This document shows positions 17,257-27,332 of a DNA stretch of 64,000 bases, one piece after another. Below the pieces are notes generated by a model, which saw nothing but the letters and a program-made list of their open reading frames with translations, was not told where the DNA came from and did no database searches. The DNA is from an uncultured Flavobacteriales bacterium. Lineage in GTDB: Bacteria > Bacteroidota > Bacteroidia > Flavobacteriales_D > Crocinitomicaceae. The position numbers and the translations under genes were made by a program. Each line of letters begins with the position of its first letter. Within the stretch, counting starts at the first letter, position 1. The stretch lies in assembly GCA_943789205.1 (NCBI GenBank), contig CALSTG010000001.1, forward strand, positions 858,435 to 922,434. The letters are read 5' to 3'.

Positions 17257-18012
17257 TTATCGCTGTTTATTTAAACTTTTCAATTTTCGATATTTATAAT
17301 GGTTTGCGGATGCACTTATTTTAGCGATAACATAACCCGAACGCCCATCTAAAAAACCTCTTTTGAAAATAAAAATCGACAAGAACTTCGCAATCGCGCT
17401 AAATTCCGCCTGTAGAAAATAAGTAACCTTTTTTTCCTTTATATACTTTTGTACAGACAAGTCAGCATACTGAAAAGCCTTTTTTCTATGTTCGCTTTCG
17501 GTATAATAAGAAAAGTGTTCCAAATGCCCCTTGAGTCTTTTGACTACCATTTTTTTGGGGTATGCTAATGTTTCATGTACGAAATCCCCTTCCCAACTTA
17601 CTGATTGCTTTGGGAATAATCTCATTTTGTATTCTGGATACCAACCACAATGACGAATCCATTTTCCACAATAATTGGTCTTCCTATTTACCTCATAAAT
17701 TCCATCAATACCTTCTTTTTTTAAACGCAGTAAATCATTAATCATTGTTTGATCTAACGCTTCATCTGCATCTATAGAAAAAATATAATCCGCTTTTACA
17801 TGGGTGTTTAATACGTTTTTTGATTGTGCATAGCCCATCCATTCTTTTTGAATAAAGTTTACGTTATAGAATGCACAAATTTCTGCAGTTCTATCTTTAG
17901 AATAGGAATCTAAGACCACTATTTCATCTACACAATTACTTAAGGATTTCAGACACCTCTCAATGTTTCTCTCTTCATTTAAAGTAATGATAGCTGCCGC
18001 AATTTTAACCAT
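17257..18012 (-). CDS. Family 2 glycosyltransferase (WaaE/KdtX-like)
   Basis: A 251-residue cytosolic GT-A enzyme. It opens with VKIAAAIITLNEERNIERCL, has the nucleotide/metal motif in IFSIDADEAL (DAD), then RKTNYCGKWIRHCGWYPEYKMRLF and FVHE, which are typical of the lipopolysaccharide core family WaaE/KdtX. It probably adds a sugar to a cell-surface glycan; donor and acceptor are unknown. The start is 1 base after the DUF4837 gene stop, so the two are in one transcript. Confidence 0.9.
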   Translation of the reverse strand: MVKIAAAIITLNEERNIERCLKSLSNCVDEIVVLDSYSKDRTAEICAFYNVNFIQKEWMGYAQSKNVLNTHVKADYIFSIDADEALDQTMINDLLRLKKEGIDGIYEVNRKTNYCGKWIRHCGWYPEYKMRLFPKQSVSWEGDFVHETLAYPKKMVVKRLKGHLEHFSYYTESEHRKKAFQYADLSVQKYIKEKKVTYFLQAEFSAIAKFLSIFIFKRGFLDGRSGYVIAKISASANHYKYRKLKSLNKQR

Positions 18013-18013
18013 C

Positions 18014-19069
18014 TTATTTTACTGTTACGCTTTTCCATATCGCCTCTATCTCTCTCAATGAATGTGTCCAAGACGTTGTTGATGGTGCATCTACATATCC
18101 AGAAACACATATCAGCTTTTCACTTTTCGGGTGCAAAAAGTGGAATGACCAGAATGCCCCTCCCGTCGTATGAATTGCTTTGCCTTTAAAAACAAACATC
18201 CCTCGCATTTCAATACCAGAAAGCTCCCCGTTATAATTAAATGTCCGCGACGCCTCTGGGTATACAAAGTCTGTATATTGAGTCCCCATATATAAACGTG
18301 AAGTTTCATGAGGCACATTGTATTTAAGCATCGTATCTCTCGCCTGGAGTAAGTTTTTCAAGGTTAGTTGAGATGAATCAGTAAAAGGATATTGATAAAT
18401 CATTATTCCCGAATAAATTGCGCCAACATCTTGTTGCCCAGTACCAACAAACTCAATAGGTCTTGAGGCATTGGGTAATTGGATTCTATAAAAATTAGGT
18501 TGACTCGCTACAATATTGGAGCCATCTGGTAGCTCTAAGTGTAAACCGAAATTATGCTGAATTTGTTCGTTAATTTGGGTGCTCTGTTTTTCGCCAAAAT
18601 ATTTACGTATTCGGTTCCATTCGGCTCGATCAAACTGGGCATGCACCTCTGGTAATCCATCCATACACAGCGTATAAAGCTGTTCTAGATTCTTTGCAGT
18701 GACCTCAATCACCAATTGGCGGTTGGCCCAAACATCGTTTCGAGATTTTATAATAGGTTTAGGTCCTTTAAACGAATTATCTAAATTTAAAAAAAGAACA
18801 TTTCTATGCCGTTTTATAGCGCCATCAAAAGATTTCATACTTCGATGAACCAATTCAAAAGTTGGTACATCAGGGAAATATGGCATAATAAACTGTGTCA
18901 ATGCCGTGTCTAACTCTGCTTTTACTGGAGAAGCCCAAATAGAATCATCACAAACAACTAAAATTTCACCAACCTTACCTGTAACATTTAAACCCGATAG
19001 ATTTTTAACATCACAGCTTGAAATACAGAGTAAAACGAATAAGCCTATTAGAATACGTAAGCCCTTCAT
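18014..19069 (-). CDS. DUF4837 lipoprotein
   Basis: A 351-residue lipoprotein with signal peptide and lipobox ISSC (Cys19). The first mature part, 'VTGKVGEILVVCDDSIWASP', and the closing 'IWKSV' fit DUF4837, a Bacteroidota-restricted family of unknown function, as I recall it. The protein is soluble after the anchor and has no enzyme motif that I recognise. One-base gaps to the lytic transglycosylase upstream and the glycosyltransferase downstream suggest a shared envelope role. Confidence 0.82.
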   Translation of the reverse strand: MKGLRILIGLFVLLCISSCDVKNLSGLNVTGKVGEILVVCDDSIWASPVKAELDTALTQFIMPYFPDVPTFELVHRSMKSFDGAIKRHRNVLFLNLDNSFKGPKPIIKSRNDVWANRQLVIEVTAKNLEQLYTLCMDGLPEVHAQFDRAEWNRIRKYFGEKQSTQINEQIQHNFGLHLELPDGSNIVASQPNFYRIQLPNASRPIEFVGTGQQDVGAIYSGIMIYQYPFTDSSQLTLKNLLQARDTMLKYNVPHETSRLYMGTQYTDFVYPEASRTFNYNGELSGIEMRGMFVFKGKAIHTTGGAFWSFHFLHPKSEKLICVSGYVDAPSTTSWTHSLREIEAIWKSVTVK

Positions 19070-19070
19070 C

Positions 19071-20552
19071 TTATCGTATTCTAATTTTCTGCCCTATTGA
19101 TATTCTATTGATATTGACTCGAGGATTTAAACGCTTTAACCGTGACTGAGAAATACGATGTTTTTCAGCGATGTGTCCGAATGTATCACCACTTCTTACC
19201 GTATAGTATTTTCTTGATGCTGTATTCACTACAGGCTTTGGTTTTGGTTTTGGTGCTGTTATTTTTTTCTCTGTTTCTATTCTAAGATGTTGACCAATAT
19301 ATATGTTCGATGTTTTCAGCCCATTCCAATTCATAATTTGCTCTGATGTAACGCTGTAATAGCTAGCCACTGACTTAAGAACATCTCCTGATTGAACCTT
19401 ATGATAGTAAATATTTAATGTCTTTTCTATGGTGTCACCTGATACCGTATCTTGCACCAAAACCTGTTTGACTTGAACCTCATCTGTTCCGTATATTGAA
19501 TGTTCAAGCGCCATTAAAGAGTCCTCAATACCCGCAACTAAAGTAATTTTATCATATGGCCCAGTCAAACAATAAGGGGGCGTTGCTTTTGGAATGTAGG
19601 TCGTTTTATAAATCGGATTAAGTGCTTTTATATCCTCTAACGGCCAATCTATGACTTTAGAGATTGTACCCATGTGGATGGATGATTTAAAACATAATGT
19701 ATCCGTTTCAACATTGTGAATGTTAAATTTTTCGGGGAAAATATTATGCTCCTTATGGTAAGACATTAGATATGCTGCTGCAATAAAATTCGGAACATAC
19801 CCTCTTGTTTCTTGAGGTAAATATGGCCGAACTTCCCAGTATGTTTTTTTATTACCTGATCTACGGATAGCCTTATTCACATTACCTGGACCGGCATTAT
19901 AAGCAGCCAATGCCAGATTCCAGTCTCCATAAATTCCGTAAAGTTTCTTTAAATACCTGCACGCTGCATCCGTAGCTTTTTCAGGATCCATTCGTTCATC
20001 AACATAAGAATTTTCTTTTAAGCCAAAATAAAGACCTGTTCTATACATAAACTGCCAAAGTCCAAGAGCGCCTACTCTTGATTTAACCGTTGGGCGAAGG
20101 CCACTTTCAATCACAGATAAATACTTTAATTCTATCGGAAGACCATATGCGGAAAGTTTAGATTCGAACATATCAAAAAACAATGGCGCACGTCCTAAAA
20201 CCACCTTAATAAAACCACGTCTCTTTTGTAGAAAATATTTTATTGTGCTCAAAGTATTTGGATTACAATCTAAATGAAAAGGACTCATCTCATTCATGTC
20301 ATTCAACCTTTCACAATAAACATCATCTGAATAAACAGGTTGATCCGCCGGGAGATAATTTAATGCCTCTCTTATAGAATCTGTATTAACTTTTGCACCA
20401 TATGACTTATAAAAAATATCTAAGCTTTGTTCAACAGTATTTAAAAAGGGATCCTTATGCAAAGAATCACCGATTTTCGGGGGATTGCCTGTTTGGGAAA
20501 AACCAATTAAGGAATGAAATAGAAAAACAATGAGTACACCCTTATTAATCAT
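19071..20552 (-). CDS. mltD: Lytic transglycosylase with two LysM repeats (MltD-like)
   Basis: A 493-residue exported protein. A signal peptide (MINKGVLIVFLFHSLIGFSQ) is followed by an SLT domain at about 115-260: the catalytic Glu in LSVIESGLRP, then VGALGLWQFM and ALAAYNAGPGNVNKAI. Two LysM peptidoglycan-binding repeats are at about 385-430 (YHKVQSGDVLKSVASYY) and 445-492 (YYTVRSGDTFGHIAEKH). It cleaves glycan strands to anhydro-muropeptides. Its start overlaps the gatA stop by four bases. In Bacteroidota this is the usual MltD-type layout. Confidence 0.93.
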   Translation of the reverse strand: MINKGVLIVFLFHSLIGFSQTGNPPKIGDSLHKDPFLNTVEQSLDIFYKSYGAKVNTDSIREALNYLPADQPVYSDDVYCERLNDMNEMSPFHLDCNPNTLSTIKYFLQKRRGFIKVVLGRAPLFFDMFESKLSAYGLPIELKYLSVIESGLRPTVKSRVGALGLWQFMYRTGLYFGLKENSYVDERMDPEKATDAACRYLKKLYGIYGDWNLALAAYNAGPGNVNKAIRRSGNKKTYWEVRPYLPQETRGYVPNFIAAAYLMSYHKEHNIFPEKFNIHNVETDTLCFKSSIHMGTISKVIDWPLEDIKALNPIYKTTYIPKATPPYCLTGPYDKITLVAGIEDSLMALEHSIYGTDEVQVKQVLVQDTVSGDTIEKTLNIYYHKVQSGDVLKSVASYYSVTSEQIMNWNGLKTSNIYIGQHLRIETEKKITAPKPKPKPVVNTASRKYYTVRSGDTFGHIAEKHRISQSRLKRLNPRVNINRISIGQKIRIR

Positions 20553-21949
20553 TTGAAATATTTTTTTATCAGCTCTGCATAATAAAGAAGTTTAGCTTCT
20601 TCGTTACAAGGAGACATGATCTGAAGTCCAAAAGGCATGCCATTCGTATGTGTTCCGAAAGGAATACTTATTGCAGGATGTCCGGTAATATTGGCGTGAA
20701 CCGTAAATATGTCTTGTAAATACATTTGTAAAGGATCTGAAACTGAACCAATTTCAAACGCAGTTGAGGCAGTGGTCGGTGTAATCAAAACATCTACATT
20801 CTCAAATATTTTATCGGTCGCTACTTTTGCTAAACGTCTCACCTTTTGCGCTTTGGTATAGTATGCATCATAATACCCATGAGAGAGCACAAAAGTACCT
20901 GTCATGATTCTTCGTTTAACTTCTTTACCAAATCCTTCAGATCTAGAATTCTTATAAGTTTCTTCTACACCTTTTGATTCGTTACTGCGATAACCGTAAT
21001 GAACCCCGTCAAATCGAGAAAGATTAGAGGATGCTTCAGCTGTTGAAAGCACGTAATAGGTAGGAACCAAATGTTCTAGATAAGGGAAACTAAAATTCTT
21101 AATTTCTATTGATTCACCCATTTTGATTTGAAGAGCCTCTATTTTATGTTTTATTTCATTATCTAAACCAGTATGATTCATATACTCGGTTAAGAAACCC
21201 ACACGCAGAGGTTTGTCCCCTTTAAAAGGAATACCCTCTTCTATTAGGGATGTTGAATCTAAGGGGTCATTTCCTTTAGTCAGGTCAAAAACAAACTTCA
21301 CATCCGCAATCTCATTTGCAAAAATCCCTATTTGATCAAAAGATGATCCATATGCAATTAAACCATACCTGCTAAGTCTTCCGTATGAAGGCTTTAACCC
21401 GTATGTATTTGTCCAAGATGCTGGCTGACGAACAGAGCCACCGGTATCACTTCCCAATGAAATTGTACAAAGACCGGCAGAAACAGCAACTGCTGAGCCA
21501 CCTGAAGAACCTCCGGGTACGTATTTCTTATTAATATTGTTTTTTACTGGACCATAATAGGATGTTTCATTTGCACTTCCCATTGCAAATTCGTCACAAT
21601 TCAGTCGTCCAATGACGATAGCATCCTCATCCAAAAGCCGCTGTAAAACAGTTGCTGTAAATAAAGATTCAAAGTTGTCAAGTATTTTAGATGCTGCTGA
21701 AACCTTATGCCCCTTATAACAGATATTGTCTTTAATTCCGAGTATGACACCTGCTAGTTTTCCTGCTGTTCCTTGTTCGATTTTTTTATCAACTCTTCGG
21801 GCTGTTGCCATAGCAGAGTCGCTAAAAACTTCTACAAAAGCATTGAGCTCTTTTTCAGATGCTATTCTTGATAGACTTCTCTCAACAATTGAAACTGCAG
21901 ATGTGCCAGATTGAATAGCCCTTTTTATGTCGGCAATCGTCCTGTACAT
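20549..21949 (-). CDS. gatA: Glutamyl-tRNA(Gln)/Asp-tRNA(Asn) amidotransferase subunit A
   Basis: A 466-residue amidase-signature protein. The Ser-cisSer-Lys triad is Lys73 (LGIKDN), Ser148 (PGGSSGG) and Ser172 (SDTGGSVRQP), with the spacing of GatA. It releases ammonia from glutamine so that GatB can convert mischarged Glu-tRNA(Gln) or Asp-tRNA(Asn). The C-terminal LITPTTAS and HANITGHPAISIPFG stretches also fit GatA rather than other amidases. GatB and GatC are not in the window, which is common in this phylum. It starts 6 bases after the tatA stop. Confidence 0.94.
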   Translation of the reverse strand: MYRTIADIKRAIQSGTSAVSIVERSLSRIASEKELNAFVEVFSDSAMATARRVDKKIEQGTAGKLAGVILGIKDNICYKGHKVSAASKILDNFESLFTATVLQRLLDEDAIVIGRLNCDEFAMGSANETSYYGPVKNNINKKYVPGGSSGGSAVAVSAGLCTISLGSDTGGSVRQPASWTNTYGLKPSYGRLSRYGLIAYGSSFDQIGIFANEIADVKFVFDLTKGNDPLDSTSLIEEGIPFKGDKPLRVGFLTEYMNHTGLDNEIKHKIEALQIKMGESIEIKNFSFPYLEHLVPTYYVLSTAEASSNLSRFDGVHYGYRSNESKGVEETYKNSRSEGFGKEVKRRIMTGTFVLSHGYYDAYYTKAQKVRRLAKVATDKIFENVDVLITPTTASTAFEIGSVSDPLQMYLQDIFTVHANITGHPAISIPFGTHTNGMPFGLQIMSPCNEEAKLLYYAELIKKYFK

Positions 21950-21955
21950 TATAGA

Positions 21956-22153
21956 TTACTTTGGCTCTTGATCCTCAACAGATGCTCCATTTTCATCGGT
22001 TTGATCACCTTTGGAAGCGTTTTTAAATTCATTGACACCTTTTCCGAGCCCTTTCATCAATTCAGGGATTTTTTTACCTCCGAAAAATAAGACTACAATT
22101 ACAAGCACTATGATTAAAACCTGAGGACCACTAACTACGCCTAAATAAAACAT
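21956..22153 (-). CDS. tatA: Twin-arginine translocase TatA/TatE subunit
   Basis: A 65-residue protein: a membrane helix ([13 protein letters not shown]), the hinge [16 protein letters not shown], an amphipathic helix and an acidic tail. TatA multimers form the protein-conducting part of the Tat system. TatC is not in the window. The Tat substrate ActB (signal at residues 50-69) is encoded at 34544-37720. The gene sits between infB (72-base gap) and gatA (6-base gap). Confidence 0.94.
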   Translation of the reverse strand: MFYLGVVSGPQVLIIVLVIVVLFFGGKKIPELMKGLGKGVNEFKNASKGDQTDENGASVEDQEPK

Positions 22154-22225
22154 ATAACTTAACTTTTTGGTATAAACAAATGTAATGAATAAAACTCAGC
22201 TTAAGAGTCGAATGAATGCAACGAT

Positions 22226-24871
22226 TTATAGTTTTCTAGCTACCTCTACCTCCTCGTAAGCCTCAACAATGTCACCTACCTGAATATCATTGTATTTATC
22301 AATATTAAGACCACATTCATAGTTATTCTTAACCTCTTTAACATCATCCTTAAAACGTTTCAAAGAGCCAAGTTCACCTGAATGAACAACAATACCATCC
22401 CTTATGATTCTGATATTCGAATTTCTTTTTATAATTCCTTCTAGAACATAACATCCAGCAATTGTACCAACTTTTGTAATATCAAATGTCTCTCTAATTT
22501 CGGCTGAACCTATTATTTTCTCCTCTATATCCGGAGAAAGCATTCCTTCCATTGCAGCTTTGATTTCCTCTATCGCCTTATATATAATTGAATACAGTCT
22601 AATGTCGATCTGCTCGTTTTCAGCTAGTTTTCTCGCCCCAATAGTAGGTCTTACTTGAAATCCTAAAATAATTGCATCAGATGCTGACGCTAAATTCACA
22701 TCGGCCTCTGATATTGCACCCACACCTTTATGAATGATGTTCACTTGAATTTCCTGGGTTGAAAGATTTAATAAAGCATCTGAAAGTGCCTCAATTGAAC
22801 CGTCCACATCACCTTTAATGATGAGGTTGAGTTCCTTAAAGTCACCAATCGCTAATCTTCTACCAATTTCGTCAAGCGTAATATGCTTCGTAGTCCGAAG
22901 ACCCTGCTCTCTGTATAATTGTTCTCTTTTTGTTGCTATTGACTTAGCTTCTTTTTCATCGAGCATCACATTAAAGTTATCACCCGCACTCGGTGCACCA
23001 TTAATCCCTAGAACAGAAATTGCTTGAGATGGCCCTGCCTCCTTCATTGCAATTCCCTTCTCGTCATGCATTGCTCGAACACGACCGTGGTGTCTTCCAA
23101 CCAAAAGGACATCTCCAATTCTAAGTGTCCCGGCTTGAACCAACATATTGGTCACGTACCCTTTTCCTTTATCCAATGACGCTTCTATTACCGTCCCTAA
23201 AGCTGGTTTAGCTGGATTTGCCTTTAGATTTAGCATTTCAGCTTCTAGCAACACCTTCTCTAAAAGTTCGTCAATATTTAAATTTTGTTTCGCTGAAATC
23301 TCTTGACATTGAAAAGTACCTCCCCAATCCTCAACAAGAATATTCATGGCTGAAAGTTGTTCTCGTATTTTATCAGCACTTGCGCCCGGCTTATCAATTT
23401 TATTGATTGCAAATATCATTGGCACACCCGCAGCCTGTGCATGAGAAATAGCCTCTTTTGTTTGAGGCATTACGTCATCATCCGCCGCAACAATAATAAT
23501 GGCAACATCTGTTACCTGAGCACCCCTTGCCCTCATGGCTGTAAACGCCTCGTGACCCGGTGTATCCAAAAATGTCATTTTTCGACCATCCTTCAAGACT
23601 AAGGAATAAGCACCAATATGCTGGGTGATCCCACCTGCTTCTCCTTCAGTTACATTTGCATCACGAATTCTATCCAAAAGAGACGTCTTACCATGATCAA
23701 CATGTCCCATTACTGTAATGATCGGTGGGCGATCTATGAGGTCCTCTTCACTATCCTCAACTGTTGGAATTGCCTCTTGAACTTCAGCACTAACGAATTG
23801 AGTTTCATATCCGAATTCATCTGCTACAATTTGAATGGTTTCTGCATCAAGTCTTTGGTTTATAGAGGCAAATATGCCAAGAGACATACAAACAGAAATC
23901 ACTTGAGTTGGTTGGATACTCATCATTACTGCGAGCTCAGATACGGTAACAAACTCAGTGAGCTTTAATATTTTCTCTTGTAACTCAGCCGCCTCCATTT
24001 CTTCTTGACGACGCTGTGCAACACTATCCCTTTTCTGTCTTCTGTTTTTAGAAGCTTTTGATTTTCCACCTTTATTTGAAAGTCTCGCTAAAGTTTCTTT
24101 TATCTCCTTTTGGATATCTTTTTCTGATATCTCAGCTTTTTGCGGCTTGTTCGATTGGAACTTCGAGTTTCCTCCCTTTGAACCTTGAGTAGGATTTTCT
24201 ACCTTTTTGATGCGTTTACGTTTACGCTTATTCGCATTGTCTGAACGCGAGTTACTAGAAGTTCTCTCTTTTTCAACTGGAAGCTCAATTTTACCCAGAA
24301 CAGTTGGTCCTGTAATTTTTTTGCGCTCAATTTTTATGGTTTCAATCTCTTCTTTTTTTGGAGGCGCCTCCTCTTTCTTCTCTTCTAACTTTGGTTCCTC
24401 TTCCTTAATATTCTCTTCTTCCTTAGAAGCTTCTTTCTTTATTTCTTCTTTAGGTGTTGCTACTTCGGCCTCTTTTTTCTTTGGCTTTAATGCATTTAAA
24501 TCTATATTCCCAACTACTTTAAGCCCTGCATCTGGTTTGGCAGGGGCTTCTTCTTCAGCAACTTGACGTTTAATCTCTTCAACATTAAGTTGTGGCTCTT
24601 CTTTTACCTCAGGAACTTCTTCTTTTTTGGAATCCTCAATTGATAGAGATTCTCTTTTTTCACGACTGGTTAAAACGCTCTTAGATTTTTCTTTTAGGTC
24701 CTGATCGGCTGCAAATTCGTCACACAGCATCGCATAATGCTCTTTGTCAAGTTTCGTGTTTGGATTCGTATCAATAGTAATCCCTTTAGAATTTAAAAAT
24801 TCTATTATCGTTGGTAAACCCACATTGAGCTCACCCGCCGCCTTACCTAATCTAATTGGTCTTCCTGCCAT
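22226..24871 (-). CDS. infB: Translation initiation factor IF-2
   Basis: An 881-residue IF-2, the GTPase that places fMet-tRNA on the 30S subunit. It has an N-terminal IF2_N domain ([20 protein letters not shown]), a long Glu/Lys-rich linker to about residue 230, a basic stretch ([10 protein letters not shown]), a second IF2_N domain ([20 protein letters not shown]), then the G domain: G1 GHVDHGKTS near 386, G3 DTPGHEAF, G4 NKID. The C-terminal domains C1 and C2 end [10 protein letters not shown]. It follows nusA by 33 bases in the classical rimP-nusA-infB order. Confidence 0.97.
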   Translation of the reverse strand: MAGRPIRLGKAAGELNVGLPTIIEFLNSKGITIDTNPNTKLDKEHYAMLCDEFAADQDLKEKSKSVLTSREKRESLSIEDSKKEEVPEVKEEPQLNVEEIKRQVAEEEAPAKPDAGLKVVGNIDLNALKPKKKEAEVATPKEEIKKEASKEEENIKEEEPKLEEKKEEAPPKKEEIETIKIERKKITGPTVLGKIELPVEKERTSSNSRSDNANKRKRKRIKKVENPTQGSKGGNSKFQSNKPQKAEISEKDIQKEIKETLARLSNKGGKSKASKNRRQKRDSVAQRRQEEMEAAELQEKILKLTEFVTVSELAVMMSIQPTQVISVCMSLGIFASINQRLDAETIQIVADEFGYETQFVSAEVQEAIPTVEDSEEDLIDRPPIITVMGHVDHGKTSLLDRIRDANVTEGEAGGITQHIGAYSLVLKDGRKMTFLDTPGHEAFTAMRARGAQVTDVAIIIVAADDDVMPQTKEAISHAQAAGVPMIFAINKIDKPGASADKIREQLSAMNILVEDWGGTFQCQEISAKQNLNIDELLEKVLLEAEMLNLKANPAKPALGTVIEASLDKGKGYVTNMLVQAGTLRIGDVLLVGRHHGRVRAMHDEKGIAMKEAGPSQAISVLGINGAPSAGDNFNVMLDEKEAKSIATKREQLYREQGLRTTKHITLDEIGRRLAIGDFKELNLIIKGDVDGSIEALSDALLNLSTQEIQVNIIHKGVGAISEADVNLASASDAIILGFQVRPTIGARKLAENEQIDIRLYSIIYKAIEEIKAAMEGMLSPDIEEKIIGSAEIRETFDITKVGTIAGCYVLEGIIKRNSNIRIIRDGIVVHSGELGSLKRFKDDVKEVKNNYECGLNIDKYNDIQVGDIVEAYEEVEVARKL

Positions 24872-24904
24872 AATTTAATTTCGATTTACAATCGATTTCC
24901 AAAT

Positions 24905-26141
24905 TTATTCAAATTCCGCTTTTAATATACGAAATACTTCCTCAATCGTTTCTTTTTCTAGGTCCGTTCTTTGAACCATATCCTCTACGCTGATTTCGAG
25001 AACAGACTTAGCTGTATCACAACCGATGGCTTTTAATTCATCAATTATCCAGCTATCAATCTCATCTGCAAACTCTTCTAAATCAACATCTTCAATATCA
25101 ACTTCTCCATCTCGATAGACGTCTATTTCATAGCCGCATAATCTACCCGCCAGTTTAATATTATTTCCGCCTCTACCAATTGCTAAAGAAACCTGGTCAG
25201 GCTTCAAGTAAACTTTTACGCGACCTTCCTCCTCAATAATTTCAATTGAAGTGATTTTAGCTGGGGACAATGCCCTTTGGATAAGTAGCTGATTGTTTGT
25301 TGTAAAATTGATAACATCAATGTTTTCATTTCTCAATTCCCTAACAATACCATGAATTCTTGATCCTTTCATACCAACACAGGCGCCAACGGGATCTATT
25401 CTATCATCGTACGATTCAACAGCAACCTTTGCTCTTTCGCCTGGTTCTCTAACGATATTTTTTATTGTGATTAAACCATCAAAAACCTCAGGGAACTTCT
25501 AGTTCAAAAAGACGCTCTAAAAATTCAGGTGCCGTTCTTGAAAGTATAATAACTGGCGTACTGTTTCGCATATCAACTTTAGAAACAACAGCCCTCACAG
25601 ATTCTCCTTTTTTAAAGAAATCAGATGGTATTTGCTCTGATTTTGGTAAAATCAACTCATTCCCATCATCATCCATAACAAGAATCTCTTTTTTCCATAC
25701 CTGATAAACTTCTCCAGTCATGATTTCACCAACACGCTCCTTGTATTTTTTATAGATATGATCCTTCTCAAGCTCCAAAATTCTTGAAATCAAGTTTTGT
25801 CTTAACGAAAGCACATTTCTTCTTCCAAAATCTGAAAAACGAAATTCTTCTGTTACCTCCTCTCCAATCTCAAAATCAGGCTCTATTTTAATGGCATCTG
25901 AATAAGCAATCTCTGTATTCGGATCCTCAACCTCACCGTCATCTACAATTTCTTTATTTAGAAATATTTGTACATCTCCTTTGTCAATATTCACAATGAT
26001 ATCAATATGCTCATCCGTGTTGAACTTCCGCTTAAACATTGCACGAAACACATCCTCTAAGACGTGTTGCATTGTCTGCTTATCAATGTTTTTGAGTTCC
26101 TTAAACTCCGAAAACGAATCTACCAATTCAATACTATCCAT
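24905..26141 (-). CDS. nusA: Transcription factor NusA (frameshift at CCC TGA)
   Basis: The two pieces together encode NusA. The upstream piece (26141-25488, 217 residues) has the N-terminal RNA-polymerase-binding domain and the S1 domain, ending ERLFELEVP and a TGA. The downstream piece continues in the +1 frame from 25489 as EVFDGLITIKNIVREPGERA, with both KH domains (VGMKGSRI and IGRGGNNIKLA) and an acidic C-terminal region. The whole span is 1237 bases, that is 411 codons plus a stop plus one extra base, and 411 residues is normal for this phylum. NusA controls pausing, termination and antitermination and is normally essential, so a true null is unlikely. Sequencing error or +1 ribosomal shifting are the main explanations. 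It lies 6 bases after rimP and 33 before infB. Confidence 0.9.
25487..25493 (-). other. CCC_TGA +1 frameshift site in nusA
   Basis: The minus strand reads GAA GTT CCC TGA GGT. A slip of one base puts CCT (Pro) then GAG (Glu) in frame and gives the NusA sequence VPEVFDG. CCC followed by TGA is a slippery +1 context, since proline tRNA can re-pair on CCT while the stop codon slows the ribosome. An extra C from sequencing gives the same picture. Confidence 0.6.
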
Positions 26142-26147
26142 GTTCTA

Positions 26148-26624
26148 TTATTTAAATGATATTACAATTTTTGTTTCTTTTATATCCTTCATCTCAAATG
26201 TGTAAATTAACTCTACCCACTCTTTCTTTTTTTTTCCTTCTATTTTCTTTTTTACCTTATCTCTAAGTTTGAGTTCATTCGCATCATAGGCAATCAATTC
26301 ACCTTCTTGTTTCGTCGAATCCTGCAACTTAACTTTGACCCGTTTACCAATATTCTTTCGATATTGATTTTCATGTCGAAAAGGTTTGTCAAGACCAGCA
26401 GATGACACATGTAATTCAAAATCTTCTGCTTCTCGGTCTAAGTTGTGTTCAATATTTCTTGATACTGACATACAGTCTTCTACTGCAACAAATCCCTCAA
26501 CACGATCCAATTCTACACGTATCACATTACTTGCTGATACTGTCATTTCAACAACATAAAGGTCCTTTTGTAATTCTTGGATCCTTTCATCTATTAAGGC
26601 TGTTATACGCTCTTTTGAAATCAT
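26148..26624 (-). CDS. rimP: Ribosome maturation factor RimP
   Basis: RimP binds the 30S subunit during maturation. The typical opening, MISKERITALIDERIQELQK, starts at the ATG at 26624, giving about 158 residues; then VEMTVSASNVIRVELDR, the VSRNIE segment and VSSAGLDKPF at the domain junction. A longer in-frame start exists at 26681, but it would translate through a perfect 11-bp hairpin and add 19 residues (MRFTVKRGRKSPLFLTKID) not expected in RimP. A -7 box at 26693-26700 would start a message just before 26681, so I keep the longer start as an alternative. It is first in the rimP-nusA-infB operon. Confidence 0.9.
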   Translation of the reverse strand: MISKERITALIDERIQELQKDLYVVEMTVSASNVIRVELDRVEGFVAVEDCMSVSRNIEHNLDREAEDFELHVSSAGLDKPFRHENQYRKNIGKRVKVKLQDSTKQEGELIAYDANELKLRDKVKKKIEGKKKKEWVELIYTFEMKDIKETKIVISFK

Positions 26625-26637
26625 GTCAATCTTGGTT

Positions 26638-26667
26638 AAAAAAAGAGGGGACTTTCGTCCCCTCTTT
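26638..26667 (-). terminator. Intrinsic terminator or attenuator in rimP leader
   Basis: On the minus strand, an 11-bp perfect stem AAAGAGGGGAC / GTCCCCTCTTT with loop GAAA is followed by seven T (26644 down to 26638). It lies 14 bases before the rimP ATG at 26624. The gene to the right is on the opposite strand, so no minus-strand gene ends here: the hairpin must act on the operon's own leader, or stop transcripts from farther upstream. Confidence 0.8.
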
Positions 26668-26692
26668 ACTGTAAACCTCATATTTATGAAGA

Positions 26693-26700
26693 CAAAGATA
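26693..26700 (-). promoter_or_regulatory. rimP operon promoter -7 box
   Basis: Minus-strand TATCTTTG is an exact TAnnTTTG. I see no clean TTTG at the -33 position. Transcription would begin near 26686, giving a ~62-base leader that contains the hairpin. Confidence 0.6.
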
Positions 26701-26746
26701 CAATATTTACCTAAATAAAAAAGTAATAAGCATTACATTTATAACT

Positions 26747-27325
26747 ATGCTAGTAGAAATTGAAGATAAAATAATCTCAACCGATGTTTTTTCAGAAGCT
26801 TTTGTTTGTGACTTATCGAAATGTCATGGTGCCTGTTGTGTTGAAGGTGACGGTGGTGCACCTCTTAAAGACAAAGAAGTTACGCTTATACAAGATCACC
26901 TCGAAAATATTAAACCTTTCATGAATAAAAAAGGTTCTGAAGCAATCGCAAATGACAATTTCTTTTATCTAGACGAAAATGATGAGCCTGCTACACAGCT
27001 CGTTAATAAAAAAGAATGCGCCTTCGTCTATTTTGATAAAAACAGTAAAAATGCGATGTGTTCCATTGAAACTGCATACAAGGCAGGTGCGATCCCTTTC
27101 AATAAACCCATTTCATGCCATCTTTATCCAATTAGGACAAAAGATTTTAATGAATTTACTGCCATTAATTACGAAAGATGGGACATATGCAGCGCAGCAT
27201 GTAAACTGGGGAGTTCATTAAAAATGCCTGTTTTTAAATTCTTGAAAGAACCTTTAATTCGGGCCTACGGGGAAACGTTCTACCAAGAAATGGAAGCCAT
27301 AAACGACCAACTAAAAAAGAAATAA
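26747..27325 (+). CDS. DUF3109 cysteine-rich protein (YkgJ-like)
   Basis: A 192-residue cytosolic protein with many cysteines: CDLSKCHGACC near the start, a single Cys in NKKECAF, then AMCSIE, ISCHLYPIR and WDICSAACK. The spacing is that of the DUF3109 family, related to YkgJ/UPF0153 proteins suspected to bind a metal or iron-sulphur cluster. Function is not known. It is divergent from the rimP operon and ends 7 bases before the convergent coxA stop. Confidence 0.88.
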   Translation: MLVEIEDKIISTDVFSEAFVCDLSKCHGACCVEGDGGAPLKDKEVTLIQDHLENIKPFMNKKGSEAIANDNFFYLDENDEPATQLVNKKECAFVYFDKNSKNAMCSIETAYKAGAIPFNKPISCHLYPIRTKDFNEFTAINYERWDICSAACKLGSSLKMPVFKFLKEPLIRAYGETFYQEMEAINDQLKKK

Positions 27326-27332
27326 ATATTTT

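Noticed and set aside
24207..24566. 119-codon plus-strand open frame inside infB
   Set aside because: It is antisense to the Glu/Lys-rich linker; the serine/phenylalanine-rich product is what reading that linker backwards gives.
24905..25372. nusA 3' piece as a separate 155-residue protein
   Set aside because: The frame is open upstream to 25489 and continues NusA exactly; the ATG at 25372 is an internal methionine in the KH1 motif.
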